Of a stretch of DNA of 64,000 nucleotides, positions 34,714-44,744 are shown one piece after another. The translations under genes were made by a program, and so were the position numbers. Below the pieces are notes generated by a model. It saw only the letters and a program-made list of their open reading frames with translations. It did no database searches and was not told where the DNA came from. Source of the stretch: CAZPRY01 sp964589175 (GTDB taxonomy: Bacteria; Fidelibacterota; UBA2242); contig CAZPRY010000015.1 of assembly GCA_964589175.1 (NCBI GenBank), forward strand, positions 1 through 64,000, written 5' to 3'. The first letter of the stretch is position 1. Every line of letters begins with the position of its first letter.

Positions 34714-35556
34714 ATGCTGAATAAAAGTACCTATAACAATATCGCCGATGGTTTTACTTATACGCTGTTGATTATTTTCAGCGTGATAGTGGTTCTGCCG
34801 TTTTTATGGATGATCCTTTCATCCTTAAAAACGGCCGGCGAGATCTGGACATTCCCCCCGGTATTTTTGCCTAAAAAGTTCCAATGGTCGAATTATCTGG
34901 AAGCCTGGAAAGCACTTCCGTTTGATCGGTTTTTATTTAATTCCCTATTTGTGACGGTCTGCGTGACGATCGGACAGTTGTTCACTTGCTCTCTGGGCGG
35001 ATTTGCGTTCGCCCGCCTGCGGTTTCCCGGGCGCGATTCATTGTTTTTAATGTATATGGCAACAATGATGATTCCCTTTCCGGTATTGATGATCCCGCTT
35101 TTCATTATCATGCAGAACCTGGGGTGGATCGATACTCTCAAATCCTTGATTATTCCCTGTCTGTTCAGTGCCTGGGGGACTTTTTTGATGCGTCAATTCA
35201 TGATGGGAATTCCCCGGGCGCTGGAGGATGCGGCGAAAATCGATGGTTGCAGCTACTGGGGACTCTATTGGAAAATTATTGTGCCTTTATGCAAACCGGT
35301 GTTTGCGACTCTAGGAATTTTCACATTTATGGGAACCTGGAATCAGTTCTTCTGGCCCCTGATAATGATCAATACGATTTCGAACAAAACGCTGCCTTTG
35401 GGATTGGTGATGTTTCAAACCCGCATCGCGGCGGAAACACCCTGGCATTTTATCATGGCAGCTTCCTGCGCCACGATTTTACCGATCATCGTGCTTTTCA
35501 TCATCGGCCAGAAATACTATGTAAAAGGGATTGTCACCTCGGGGCTTAAGGGCTGA
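34714..35556 (+). CDS. ABC sugar transporter permease (MalG/UgpE type)
   Basis: 280 residues, six membrane segments, with the EAA-loop variant LEDAAKIDGCSYWGLYWKIIVP. The family signature near the start is LPFLWMILSSLKTAGEI. Co-directional with the MalF-like gene; the two form the CUT1 membrane channel. Confidence 0.93.
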   Translation: MLNKSTYNNIADGFTYTLLIIFSVIVVLPFLWMILSSLKTAGEIWTFPPVFLPKKFQWSNYLEAWKALPFDRFLFNSLFVTVCVTIGQLFTCSLGGFAFARLRFPGRDSLFLMYMATMMIPFPVLMIPLFIIMQNLGWIDTLKSLIIPCLFSAWGTFLMRQFMMGIPRALEDAAKIDGCSYWGLYWKIIVPLCKPVFATLGIFTFMGTWNQFFWPLIMINTISNKTLPLGLVMFQTRIAAETPWHFIMAASCATILPIIVLFIIGQKYYVKGIVTSGLKG

Positions 35557-35603
35557 CCGCCAGTCAATGAAAACCTAAACCAGAATTTGCAGGGACTATT
35601 GAA

Positions 35604-36980
35604 ATGATCAGAAGAGATTTTTTAAAAAGGCTTGGACAGTTGGGAGTTGGTACATACGGTTTGTCGCTTTGGCGCTTATGCGGGAATGGAGACAAGTCCG
35701 AATTACGGAAGCCACTCAGCTTTGATGTCAAATACCCGCAGACCGAGTGGACAATGGGCGTTGTCGATCCGCAGATTTCCGGTGTTTTTAAGATTATGAG
35801 TTGGGAAAGTGCCTTCCAGTTCAAAAAGTGGAATCTGATCATCGATACATTTTTCAAAACCTATTATCCGAATCTGAAGGTGCAGCTGGACTGGGGAATC
35901 AGTTTCGGGAATTACAATACCAAACTGCCCGTACTGTTGGCAGGCGGCTCACCACCGGACCTGGTCTGGATGCATAACACTCGGGTGAAGTCGTTCGCCT
36001 CGATTGATTTGCTTCAGAAGTTGGATCCGTTCCTCGAATTTTTCAAACCGGAAGGCTGGCCGGAGGAATACTATGCAACGCAGGTAGGCGAATTTCAATA
36101 CGAAAATAGTCAGTACGCTTATCCGTACGATTATGCGACGGGCGGACTGTATATCAATCTGGACATGTATAAAGAGATCGACGAGGAATTGCCTAACGAA
36201 AACTGGACGTTTGACGATTTATTGCGGGTCGGGAAAAAGCTTAGCAAAGGTAATCGGCAATTCGGACTCAATTTCGGTAGCGAGGCGAGCGCCGAATATC
36301 AGTACTGGATCTTGCGCTCGTTCGGCGGTGACTGGTTTAATGCCGAGCGGACGGAGTCGAAATTCAATCTGCCCGAGACGATTGCGGCCTATCAATGGAT
36401 GAATGACCTGCGCTGGAAGCATAAGGTTGCACCCTTACCCGAGGTTACCCAGGGCCGACCTCAACCTTTTGTCGATGGCGTTGTGGCGATTGATTTCAAT
36501 CTTGGCGCGCCGGCTTTCGCGGATTTATTGGAAGATAAATTCAACTGGACCGTCGCTCCGACTCCCAGAGGAGACAAGGGACGCTTCCAGTTTATAGGAG
36601 GTTCGGCATTATCCATTCCGCAAAAAGCTGTTCATAAGCATATCGCCTACGAACTGATCCGCTATATGCTCAGCAACCCCGAGAATTTGAAGATTATCGG
36701 CAAGATGGGCAGAATGTTTGTAAGCCGGATGTCGATGTATGAATATGGATTACCACAGGGCAAATTGGTTTCCAAATTGAGCAATTATAAAAAGGTATTT
36801 TATGATTTAGCCCGCCGCGATGGAGTTTCGGTGCCATTCATCAGCAAATATCAGGAATGGGAAAATATCTACAGGCGAAATATGGAATTGCTCTATTATG
36901 GTGAAGAACTCGACGCGAAAAAGGTCTGCCTGAAATTGCATGAGGCGACAAATAGATTCCTCGCAGATATGAATTCATAA
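35604..36980 (+). CDS. ABC extracellular sugar-binding protein
   Basis: 458 residues, family 1 solute-binding protein. The N-terminus MIRRDFLKRLGQLGVG is a twin-arginine (Tat) signal, so it may be exported folded. A Cys (RLCGNGD) follows, but the preceding residues do not make a good lipobox. Body motifs include LLAGGSPPDLVWMHNTRVK and AYPYDYATGGLYINLDMYK. It should deliver an oligosaccharide to the two permeases encoded just upstream. Ligand unknown; the locus suggests mannose- or galactose-containing fragments. Confidence 0.9.
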   Translation: MIRRDFLKRLGQLGVGTYGLSLWRLCGNGDKSELRKPLSFDVKYPQTEWTMGVVDPQISGVFKIMSWESAFQFKKWNLIIDTFFKTYYPNLKVQLDWGISFGNYNTKLPVLLAGGSPPDLVWMHNTRVKSFASIDLLQKLDPFLEFFKPEGWPEEYYATQVGEFQYENSQYAYPYDYATGGLYINLDMYKEIDEELPNENWTFDDLLRVGKKLSKGNRQFGLNFGSEASAEYQYWILRSFGGDWFNAERTESKFNLPETIAAYQWMNDLRWKHKVAPLPEVTQGRPQPFVDGVVAIDFNLGAPAFADLLEDKFNWTVAPTPRGDKGRFQFIGGSALSIPQKAVHKHIAYELIRYMLSNPENLKIIGKMGRMFVSRMSMYEYGLPQGKLVSKLSNYKKVFYDLARRDGVSVPFISKYQEWENIYRRNMELLYYGEELDAKKVCLKLHEATNRFLADMNS

Positions 36981-37010
36981 AGGAAATCGTAATCTTTTTT
37001 AGTGACTAAA

Positions 37011-38513
37011 ATGAGTAAAAAACAGAATCTTTTCATTTTCATGGTATTTATGGTTAAGTATTTATTCCTGACGGATGCAGCGGTGGCCCGGGACGCTGGC
37101 GGAGAAATCCGGGGTGCTTTTTTCGAAAATGCCGATCCGTGCAGTTTGCGTATCAATATTCACAACGCGATTACCGGTTTGTATTTTGGCAAAACGGAGA
37201 CGGACTCAAATGGTATTTTTGTGTTCTCGGATTTACCGTACGGCACGTACTATCTTATCACTCACCCCGCGGATGTCGGTGTGCGGATGCCGCTCCTATG
37301 GAAGACCGATAGTCTTGAGATAAGTGAAGAACGCCCGCAAAATGTTGTTCGGAAAGTGGATGGGTTTGCAACGCAAATAATCTACCCGCAAGATAGCGAG
37401 AGTATTGATCTGGAAAAAGTTACCGAACAAAATCCGCTGATTTTTCAATGGAAGCCATATTGTGATACCGCTGAATATGAGGTCGAAATCTACAGCACCG
37501 ATAAGACTCAATATTTTAAGTCGGGACGGATCGAATCACCGAGTTATTCTTTTAATGGTCTGTTTCCGGACGGATCACATTTCAGAAAACGATTGTATCG
37601 CTGGGAATTGAAAGTGTACCCGGAGGGGACAGAATGGGTCGGAACCAGTAAGCCGCAGGATCTGGTCATCGGTGATTTAGGGGTGATCAAGTGCTACGAA
37701 GGCGAGTATATACAGCTGCAATTTCCCAAATGGTACGAATCAACAATCGATTCGCTGGATTTGCTCCGGGTGCTGGACACCTGTTACCTGCTGGAAAGAG
37801 AACTTGCCGCGGGTCAGGTACCTACCCTGGGACCGCTGCCCGGCGAGAAACAGGCCTTTTTGTACGATCCGGCGATCACTTTTGCCTATAGCGGCAACCC
37901 CATTCATTTCGGCAAAACCCTTCTGAAAGAGAATAATTTTCCGTTCTTTCTCTCCTTTCATGAAGTGGGACATAATTTCCAGTTTGGCGGACTGCCGGGA
38001 TTCGCTTATCTGCTGGGCGATGATAACTATCAAAGGACGTCATTGACGTTCGGGTTCGCCGAGGGATTGGCGACCCTGGCGAGTCTTTATATTACCGAGC
38101 GAATCGATAAGGAAGTTTTAAAACCATCTGTTCAGAAGCTCTTCGAAGAAGAGAAGAAATCGATGCGTGAGAAATTCGGGACGGCCTTGGAATTCTATGA
38201 AGACCAGGAGCTGGACTGGACCCGCATCACTCCGGATATCATCGATGGTATGTGCCTTCGTCTGGGTGACCGGTACGGCTGGGAAAAATTTCCCGTTTTT
38301 TTTCGCATTTTTTTAAAGAGTGACGTAAACGATCAGATCTTGAACCTGGCCGGCGGTGACGATACCAAACGAACGACGATCTTCATTGCGGCCTTCAGCG
38401 TAGCGGTAGATGACGATCTCCGCGAACAGTTCCGCAAGTGGAATATACCGCTGGACGATCAGTATTATCAGGCAATATTGCCGCTGGTGGGGAAAAGTCT
38501 GAAAACGAGTTAA
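37011..38513 (+). CDS. Exported zinc metallopeptidase of the HExxH...E family, no T9SS tail
   Basis: 500 residues from ATG 37011 (a GTG at 37002 is also in frame). A signal peptide is followed by a carboxypeptidase-regulatory-like beta domain (RINIHNAITGLYFG ... SDLPYGTYYLITHP) and an Fn3-like domain (PLIFQWKPYCDTAEYEVEIY). Peptidase domain: HEVGH at 317-321, probable third ligand Glu351 (FAEGLATLASLY), then ITPDIIDGMCLRLGDRYGW and IPLDDQYYQAI as in its paralogs. No sorting domain, so probably periplasmic. The next gene, 30 bases downstream, is an amidohydrolase. Confidence 0.82.
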   Translation: MSKKQNLFIFMVFMVKYLFLTDAAVARDAGGEIRGAFFENADPCSLRINIHNAITGLYFGKTETDSNGIFVFSDLPYGTYYLITHPADVGVRMPLLWKTDSLEISEERPQNVVRKVDGFATQIIYPQDSESIDLEKVTEQNPLIFQWKPYCDTAEYEVEIYSTDKTQYFKSGRIESPSYSFNGLFPDGSHFRKRLYRWELKVYPEGTEWVGTSKPQDLVIGDLGVIKCYEGEYIQLQFPKWYESTIDSLDLLRVLDTCYLLERELAAGQVPTLGPLPGEKQAFLYDPAITFAYSGNPIHFGKTLLKENNFPFFLSFHEVGHNFQFGGLPGFAYLLGDDNYQRTSLTFGFAEGLATLASLYITERIDKEVLKPSVQKLFEEEKKSMREKFGTALEFYEDQELDWTRITPDIIDGMCLRLGDRYGWEKFPVFFRIFLKSDVNDQILNLAGGDDTKRTTIFIAAFSVAVDDDLREQFRKWNIPLDDQYYQAILPLVGKSLKTS

Positions 38514-38542
38514 TGCAATGCAAATGGGAACAGGAAATGAGT

Positions 38543-39832
38543 ATGAGTAAACGGTTAGATATATATACAGATATGAAAGAGGTCGTCGATACTTTACCAA
38601 TTATCGAATCGCATGACCACTTTGCACCCGATCCAAACGGAGAATGGCCAAACTTCGATCTTTGCGATGTCCTTTTTCATAACCTGAATCCCGACCTGAC
38701 GGCATCGGGAATGCCGGGCATCGGTACCCACGCGCAAACGCCCTGGCCGCAGGGTACCCTGGAGGCAGCCAAGAAGTGGAGTGCCATTGCTCCCTATATG
38801 TGGCGAATCGAGAACATGGTTTCTTATCGGTCACTTTTACGCGGTTTCAAGACGGTTTACGAGTTTCCTTATGAGAACCTAGACGACAGCAATTGGGCGA
38901 TGCTGAATGAACAGGTCGTCGCCGCCTATCGACGGGAAGACTGGATCGATCATGTTCTTCGAACCAAAGCCAATATCCGTGCCGCTGTCGTGGATATGGA
39001 TACGCTTGATACTGACAGGGAATATCTGCTGCCAAGTATGAAGATGGATTTTCTGATGATGCAGGGCAGTGATCCCACCGGTCTCAAAAAACTGGAAGAA
39101 AAGTACGACGTGAGTCTTTCCAAATTCCAGGATCTTCTGACGTTAATTCACCGCATATTCCGTCAATTTGTTGAAGGCGGAGCAGTGGCCATTAAGTCGG
39201 TAGCGGCGTACTATCGCTCGATTTATTATTCGAATGTGGATGAGAACACCGCGAGCACTATTTTCGATAAAGGACTCGTCAATGCCTCAGCGGAAGAGCG
39301 ATCGAAACTGCAGGATTTCATCATGCATGAAATCTGCCGATTGACGGCGGAGAGCGGTTTACCGATCCAATTCCATACCGGTAAGCTGGCCTGGAATTTT
39401 CAAAACGTTGAAAATACCAATCCGATGCACTTGACCATTTTGTTGAAAAAGTATCCCAGACTACGCTTCGATATTTTTCATGGAGGCATTCCTTACACCG
39501 GCGAATTCGGAGTTATAGCGAATAACTATCCCAATGCCTTTCTTGATCTTAACGGCATGTCCTGGACCTCTTTGGAGATACTCCGGCGTTGCCTGAGTGA
39601 ATGGATCGAGATGGTACCGCAAAACAAAATTTTATGGGGCGCGGATAGCTATCGGGTCTATGAAGGTACCCTTGGTCAGGTGCTCTATTTCAGGGAGATT
39701 TTAGCTGCGGTTCTGACTGAAAAGGTAAGCGGCGGTCTCTATGATTTTGATTTTGCCGTTGAACTGGCGAAGAAGATACTATTTGAAAATGCGTTGACAT
39801 TTTTTGCGCTTCAGGAAAAAGTAAAAATATAA
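38543..39832 (+). CDS. Amidohydrolase-superfamily metal-dependent hydrolase 1
   Basis: 429 residues from ATG 38543, with AGGA 7 bases upstream; the frame is open further back into the peptidase gene, but starts there would overlap it. TIM-barrel amidohydrolase (amidohydro_2-like). Metal ligands visible: HxH in IIESHDHF, Lys in VAIKSVAA, His in IQFHTGK, His in IFHGG and Asp in LWGADSY. No signal peptide, so cytoplasmic. One of three paralogs in the window (also 44745 and 51475). Uronate isomerase was considered because of the overall fold, but its WxxxKWRxMR-type signatures are missing. Substrate unknown. Confidence 0.85.
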   Translation: MSKRLDIYTDMKEVVDTLPIIESHDHFAPDPNGEWPNFDLCDVLFHNLNPDLTASGMPGIGTHAQTPWPQGTLEAAKKWSAIAPYMWRIENMVSYRSLLRGFKTVYEFPYENLDDSNWAMLNEQVVAAYRREDWIDHVLRTKANIRAAVVDMDTLDTDREYLLPSMKMDFLMMQGSDPTGLKKLEEKYDVSLSKFQDLLTLIHRIFRQFVEGGAVAIKSVAAYYRSIYYSNVDENTASTIFDKGLVNASAEERSKLQDFIMHEICRLTAESGLPIQFHTGKLAWNFQNVENTNPMHLTILLKKYPRLRFDIFHGGIPYTGEFGVIANNYPNAFLDLNGMSWTSLEILRRCLSEWIEMVPQNKILWGADSYRVYEGTLGQVLYFREILAAVLTEKVSGGLYDFDFAVELAKKILFENALTFFALQEKVKI

Positions 39833-39995
39833 TGGACAGGTTGTAATAATCGTCCATATTCTGGAATCCCGGTGCAAATAGAAGGTGATATGAATGGCAA
39901 CTGGTAGGGAGTAATATGCTTAAATCGATCGAATTTCCCGGTTTTTCATAATCGACTGAATGCCAACTTTGCTCCCGGTAGTTTGGAAAAGAAGG

Positions 39996-41567
39996 ATGAA
40001 AAAACTTATAGCTCTCGTTTTGCTGTTTGTATGTTACTCGACCGTAATCTATTCCCAGCAATCGTCCGGCGTGGTTTTATTACTGGTTGACTCAACTTTG
40101 GTAGAACAACTGGGTGATTCGTATCAGACGTATAAACGCGATCTGATCAAAGAGGGTTACATCGTTTCCGAAGAGCTCGTGAATCCCAGCACACCGGCAC
40201 CGCAAATAAAGACAATCATTCAGGAGTATAGTACGAGTCTGAGCTCTGCCTCACTGAAGTTTGAAGGCGTGATCCTGATCGGCAACCTGAAAGCAGCTTA
40301 TTCGATCGTAAGAAACGGAGATTACTCGAATCCTAGTTCAGTGGAGTTATGGCTTTCACTTGATGCAACGGATATGTACTATGGCGATCTCGACGGAGAT
40401 TGGGATTGTATTACGCCTGATGAATTTAATGATATCGTCGATAATGCTCCTTCGTACGTGGCACAACTTCATAAAGAGCAAAGTTGCAGTGATTTTATCA
40501 ATGAATATATCGTAGACCTGGAGAAAGAAAAGATATGGAATTACCAATCCATCAGCGATAAAAGTCAGTATTCGATTGAGATCTGGGTGGCCAGAATCAT
40601 GGGGCACAACCTGTCCATATCCGGTAAAACTGAAATTGATATTCTAAACGATTACTTTTCCTGGAATCATATCCTTCGCACCGGCGGATATAAAATCTCT
40701 GATACCTGCTATATGCTCAACGCTACCGGTTCCGGATGTAATGATCAGAGTATGGATTATTCATGGATCTTTGAGGAAGTTATCACAGCCGGGGATGTTA
40801 CAAAACAGACCTATTTACCTTATTTGCAAGAAGAATCGGGAAGCAGACTATTTTATGCAACCATTCATTCATGCCCGGGATGGCATCAGTTCTCGGACGG
40901 TGCGCTACTTACAACCAACGAATTACTTAAAATAAAAAAGACAGGCGTGTTTTATCTGCTAAATTGCTGTTCAGGCTGTCGTTGGGATGAGTTTGTCGCG
41001 TTTCCGGCTAGTCCAAATTATCTTGGTGGTGTATATGTCTTTGACAAGTCTGACGATGGCGGAGGTTTTGGGGTAGGCGCGATCGGATTCACCGGTGTGG
41101 GTGGATTTAATAATCTGAATTACTTCACCGAACGTTATAATGATTTTCCCTTTGCAAATTATGGTGACATGTACGTTTACTGGTTCAACAAGAATCTGCA
41201 GATTAATTTCAGCACGCATAACTATGTATTTCTGGGAGATCCGACGATCAGCCCGGATATGGCGTTCGAGGGCACTTCCGTTTCTGACAGTCCTGCTTTG
41301 ATAAAAGAATTTCGTTTGTCACAGAACTATCCTAATCCTTTTAATCCGACAACGACGATAAGTTTCTCCATTCCGGGTAATATGTTTGTGACATTAAAAG
41401 TCTATGATGCTCTTGGCAGGGAAATCGAAACACTTGTCAGCGGGCATTGTCAGGCAGGAGAAAACCGAGCAGAATGGGGTACAAGCGGACTACCCTGCGG
41501 ATTATACTTTTATCGTCTGGAAGCGGGCAAATTTTTGGCGACCAGGAAAATGATTTTAATAAGATGA
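39996..41567 (+). CDS. Gingipain-like C25 cysteine peptidase with T9SS tail
   Basis: 523 residues from ATG 39996, which opens a clear signal peptide (KKLIALVLLFVCYSTVIYSQ); an ATG at 39960 is less likely. The caspase-like domain carries the dyad His291 (YATIHSCPGW) and Cys324/Cys325 (LLNCCSG). The 33-residue spacing equals that of gingipains (His211/Cys244 in RgpB). ISPDMAFEG follows, then a full T9SS sorting domain (SQNYPNPFNPTTTIS ... CGLYFYRLE ... KMILIR). It should be secreted to the surface and cleave proteins. A long prodomain like that of gingipains is absent. It immediately precedes the GH38 gene (24 bases). Confidence 0.83.
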   Translation: MKKLIALVLLFVCYSTVIYSQQSSGVVLLLVDSTLVEQLGDSYQTYKRDLIKEGYIVSEELVNPSTPAPQIKTIIQEYSTSLSSASLKFEGVILIGNLKAAYSIVRNGDYSNPSSVELWLSLDATDMYYGDLDGDWDCITPDEFNDIVDNAPSYVAQLHKEQSCSDFINEYIVDLEKEKIWNYQSISDKSQYSIEIWVARIMGHNLSISGKTEIDILNDYFSWNHILRTGGYKISDTCYMLNATGSGCNDQSMDYSWIFEEVITAGDVTKQTYLPYLQEESGSRLFYATIHSCPGWHQFSDGALLTTNELLKIKKTGVFYLLNCCSGCRWDEFVAFPASPNYLGGVYVFDKSDDGGGFGVGAIGFTGVGGFNNLNYFTERYNDFPFANYGDMYVYWFNKNLQINFSTHNYVFLGDPTISPDMAFEGTSVSDSPALIKEFRLSQNYPNPFNPTTTISFSIPGNMFVTLKVYDALGREIETLVSGHCQAGENRAEWGTSGLPCGLYFYRLEAGKFLATRKMILIR

Positions 41568-41591
41568 GAAAACTCTTTAAAGGAAGATATA

Positions 41592-44500
41592 ATGTCCCAA
41601 TCTAGTCTGGATAATCTTTTAAGATCAGACGTACTGATCTGGTTTGTTAAGATCGGCTTAATGTCAACCTTTCTTCTGTTTGCTATTGCCAAATCCGCTG
41701 ATAAAGCGATGCCGGCCCTGCGTCTCATTAAGATCGAGCCAACCGTGCTTTTTGTAAACGAGCAAGATCGCTTGCTGCAATTGGTGAAAATCTCAATTTC
41801 GAACGAACGCAGGGCTACTTCGATCCAGTTGGATATGCAGGTCGGTGAGTGGCAGCAATCGCTGAGTTTGGGGAAGGTGGTAAAAGGCGAATCGACTTTT
41901 GATGTCTTCGTTCCCGATATCAGCGCTCCGGCTTCAGCAGAATTCGTACTGAAAAGTGGCGATAAAATCCGGGATCGCCGCCAATTCGAGTTGCAGCCGC
42001 AGCGTCACTGGGAAGTCTTCATGGTTCCCATTTCACACCACGATCTGGGCTATACCGATGCGATCGAAAATATTCTGCTCAGACACGATCGTTATTATGA
42101 CGATGTTCTACGTTTCTGCGAAGAAACTGCGGATTTTCCCGATGAATCGAAATATCGCTATACCGCAGAGGTTGCTTGGTCCCTTCGGCATTTTCTCGAA
42201 AACCGGCCCAAAGAAGTCGTAGAAACAATTGTAAAGTTCATAAAAGAAGGTCGAATCGAAGTTCATGCATTCCTGGGTAATGAGATTACCGGATTGTGCG
42301 GCCATGAAGAGCTAATCCGCCTGATGTATCCCTCTTTCCAATTGAAACGGAAATATGGCATAACCGTTGGAGTTGGATCGGAAACCGATGTGGCCGGATT
42401 AAGCTGGGGCCTACCGACAATACTGGCTGGCGCGGGTATAAAGTATTTCTACGGCGGAATGCCCAATTACGGCGTCTTTTTCAAAAATGATGAATTTGCT
42501 TACTATCTCGATGAGAATGGAAACGATATCCACCAGTTTTGGGATGAATCGGCAGTTTTGCGACACGGTCGCCAGCCCGAAGCATTCCGTTGGGAAGGTC
42601 CCGACGGAGAATCGGTTTTGTTCTATTATGGCAGTACGGGTGGCGTCGGATGCTATGGCTGCTGGCGTCCCACCTCTTATGAAGATACCGCGAAAAATCT
42701 CCCCATTATGCTGAGGAAAATGGAGGATAACGGCAGCCAATTTTCCGTCGTGCGGTATGGTACTTACGGCTGTTACGATAATGCGGCTCCCGAAATTCTT
42801 CCGAGTCTAATTGCCAGAGAGTGGAACAGTCAATGGGCCTATCCCAAACTCATCGTGGCAACGAGTTCCATGTTTTTTAAGGAATTGGAAAAGCAGTGCC
42901 AGGATGTGCGGGTGTTCCGCGGGGAGTTGCCGCACACCGATTATGTTCGGGGAGTCATGTCCACGGCCCGGGAAACGAGTATCAATCGCATCACCCATGA
43001 CAAATTGACCACAGCGGAAAAATTCGCTACAATAGCTTCGGTAATTAGCGATTATCCTTATCCTGCTGACGAGCTCCGCCAGGCTTATGAAAACATGCTT
43101 CTCTATGACGAGCATACTTGGGGCCTGGCGAATCCATCCGGGACGATCCAGGATTGGAACTGGAACGATAAAAGCCATTTTGCTTTGAAAGCCGCCGGGT
43201 TGACCGAATCAATTTTAAGCTCGAGCCTCGATAGAATTGCCCAGTCGATAGAGATTGAAGATGAAAATTCCCGCATCGTTGTTTTCAATCCGCTTTCGTT
43301 TTCGCGAACCGACTTGGTCCGGCTAAGCGGTTTTGATCGAAAAGAGCCATTCGAAATCAGAGATGCAGAAACCGGGCAGATAGTACCCCATCAAATTTGT
43401 GAAATCAATAGTCCCCGTGAGCTGATACCGTATGGCGGCCAGCGCTATGCGATGGGGCAGTTGAATCATTCGGAACTTTTTGATCTGATGTTTGTGGCGG
43501 AGAATGTTCCGCCTGTGGGGTACAAGACGTATCGTCTGATACCGATCGATAAAGCCACTACTCAGGCAGGTAATGTGGTAGTAGATAATACGATCATGGA
43601 AAATCGCTTTTTCAAAGTTGCGATTGATCCACATAGTGGTGCAATCGTAAGTATATATGATAAAGAACTCGATCGGGAAATTGTCGATAGAAACGCGCCC
43701 TATGCTTTGAACCAGTTCGTGACCCGGTCATCCAAAACTCTTGAGCAACGGACCATCGAAAATGCGAAGATTATTGTGGGGCAAAATGGTTCCGTTTGCG
43801 GTAGTATTATCATCTCCGGTGAAGTCGTCGGCTGTCCGCAGATAACCCAGGAAATCATCCTCTATGATAAGATTAAACGGATCGATATCGCGAATAGGAT
43901 TTTGAAGGATTACACGCCGCTTCAGGAGATATATTTTGCTTTTCCGTTTGAGATGGACAATCCCAATTTTCGGTATGAAGGTTCCGATGCGGTCATTGAA
44001 CCTATAGTAGATCAGTTTCCGGGTTCGAATACCTGTTATTATGCAGTGCAACACTGGGCAGAAGTCAGTGACGGCAAGGTTGGCATCACGCTGTCGCCCG
44101 TCGAGTCGCATCTCCTCGAATTTGGGGGTCTGTGGCCATGTTATATTTCCCCAGGTATGCATATTGCGGTAATGCCTGACGACAGGTCCTGGCTTGATTC
44201 CATACCAACCTCATTTGATAAGGGGCATATCTACGCCTATGTTCTGGACAGTAATTTTCGCACTAACTTTTCCTCCGCTCAGCAGGGTGATATGTTATTC
44301 CGTTATTCGATAACGACACATATGGACGATTGGAAATCCGGGCAAGCACGCGATTTCGGCTGGGCGACCGGGAATCCGCTGATTGCGACGCTCCTGGATG
44401 GCCGAAATGAAGGTTCGTTGACCGAAAAAAGTGATTCTTTTATTCAAATAGACAAACCAAATGTCCTGGTTCTGACTTTAAAGCAAGCCGAAGATGAAGA

Positions 44501-44699
44501 TGGATTGATTATCCGGTTGATCGAAACCGGTGGACAGGAAGTCAATGCCAGGGTCACGTTGCCCGGTTTGTCTATTCAAGGGGTTCGCGTGACGAACCTT
44601 GTCGAGGAAAATATCGGAGAAACGGCTTTCACCGAACATGAAATCGCAGTGCCGATCAGAGCTTTCGGGATTAGCACGGTTCGCGTGCAAACACAATAA
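41592..44699 (+). CDS. GH38 alpha-mannosidase
   Basis: 1035 residues. N-terminal hydrophobic segment (IWFVKIGLMSTFLLFAIAKSA) suggests export or a membrane anchor. The GH38 catalytic domain (about 130-460) has the zinc motif HHDLGYTD (His149, His150, Asp151) and the nucleophile candidate Asp266 in SETDVAGLSW. The GH38 C-terminal beta domains follow (VVFNPLSFSRTDLV, FFKVAIDPHSGAIVSIYDKE). Such enzymes remove terminal alpha-mannose from N-glycans or mannans; many act in the cytosol, so the N-terminal segment is notable. The next gene is amidohydrolase 2. Confidence 0.9.
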   Translation: MSQSSLDNLLRSDVLIWFVKIGLMSTFLLFAIAKSADKAMPALRLIKIEPTVLFVNEQDRLLQLVKISISNERRATSIQLDMQVGEWQQSLSLGKVVKGESTFDVFVPDISAPASAEFVLKSGDKIRDRRQFELQPQRHWEVFMVPISHHDLGYTDAIENILLRHDRYYDDVLRFCEETADFPDESKYRYTAEVAWSLRHFLENRPKEVVETIVKFIKEGRIEVHAFLGNEITGLCGHEELIRLMYPSFQLKRKYGITVGVGSETDVAGLSWGLPTILAGAGIKYFYGGMPNYGVFFKNDEFAYYLDENGNDIHQFWDESAVLRHGRQPEAFRWEGPDGESVLFYYGSTGGVGCYGCWRPTSYEDTAKNLPIMLRKMEDNGSQFSVVRYGTYGCYDNAAPEILPSLIAREWNSQWAYPKLIVATSSMFFKELEKQCQDVRVFRGELPHTDYVRGVMSTARETSINRITHDKLTTAEKFATIASVISDYPYPADELRQAYENMLLYDEHTWGLANPSGTIQDWNWNDKSHFALKAAGLTESILSSSLDRIAQSIEIEDENSRIVVFNPLSFSRTDLVRLSGFDRKEPFEIRDAETGQIVPHQICEINSPRELIPYGGQRYAMGQLNHSELFDLMFVAENVPPVGYKTYRLIPIDKATTQAGNVVVDNTIMENRFFKVAIDPHSGAIVSIYDKELDREIVDRNAPYALNQFVTRSSKTLEQRTIENAKIIVGQNGSVCGSIIISGEVVGCPQITQEIILYDKIKRIDIANRILKDYTPLQEIYFAFPFEMDNPNFRYEGSDAVIEPIVDQFPGSNTCYYAVQHWAEVSDGKVGITLSPVESHLLEFGGLWPCYISPGMHIAVMPDDRSWLDSIPTSFDKGHIYAYVLDSNFRTNFSSAQQGDMLFRYSITTHMDDWKSGQARDFGWATGNPLIATLLDGRNEGSLTEKSDSFIQIDKPNVLVLTLKQAEDEDGLIIRLIETGGQEVNARVTLPGLSIQGVRVTNLVEENIGETAFTEHEIAVPIRAFGISTVRVQTQ

Positions 44700-44744
44700 T
44701 AGACGCAGCTCCATTTGGACAATTTGTAAGAGATCGAAGTGAAA

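Noticed and set aside
38543..39832. Uronate isomerase (UxaC) identity for the three amidohydrolases
   Set aside because: Fold and HxH are shared, but the characteristic uronate isomerase signatures are missing and the C-terminal GADSY/GGDYH segment fits general amidohydrolases better.
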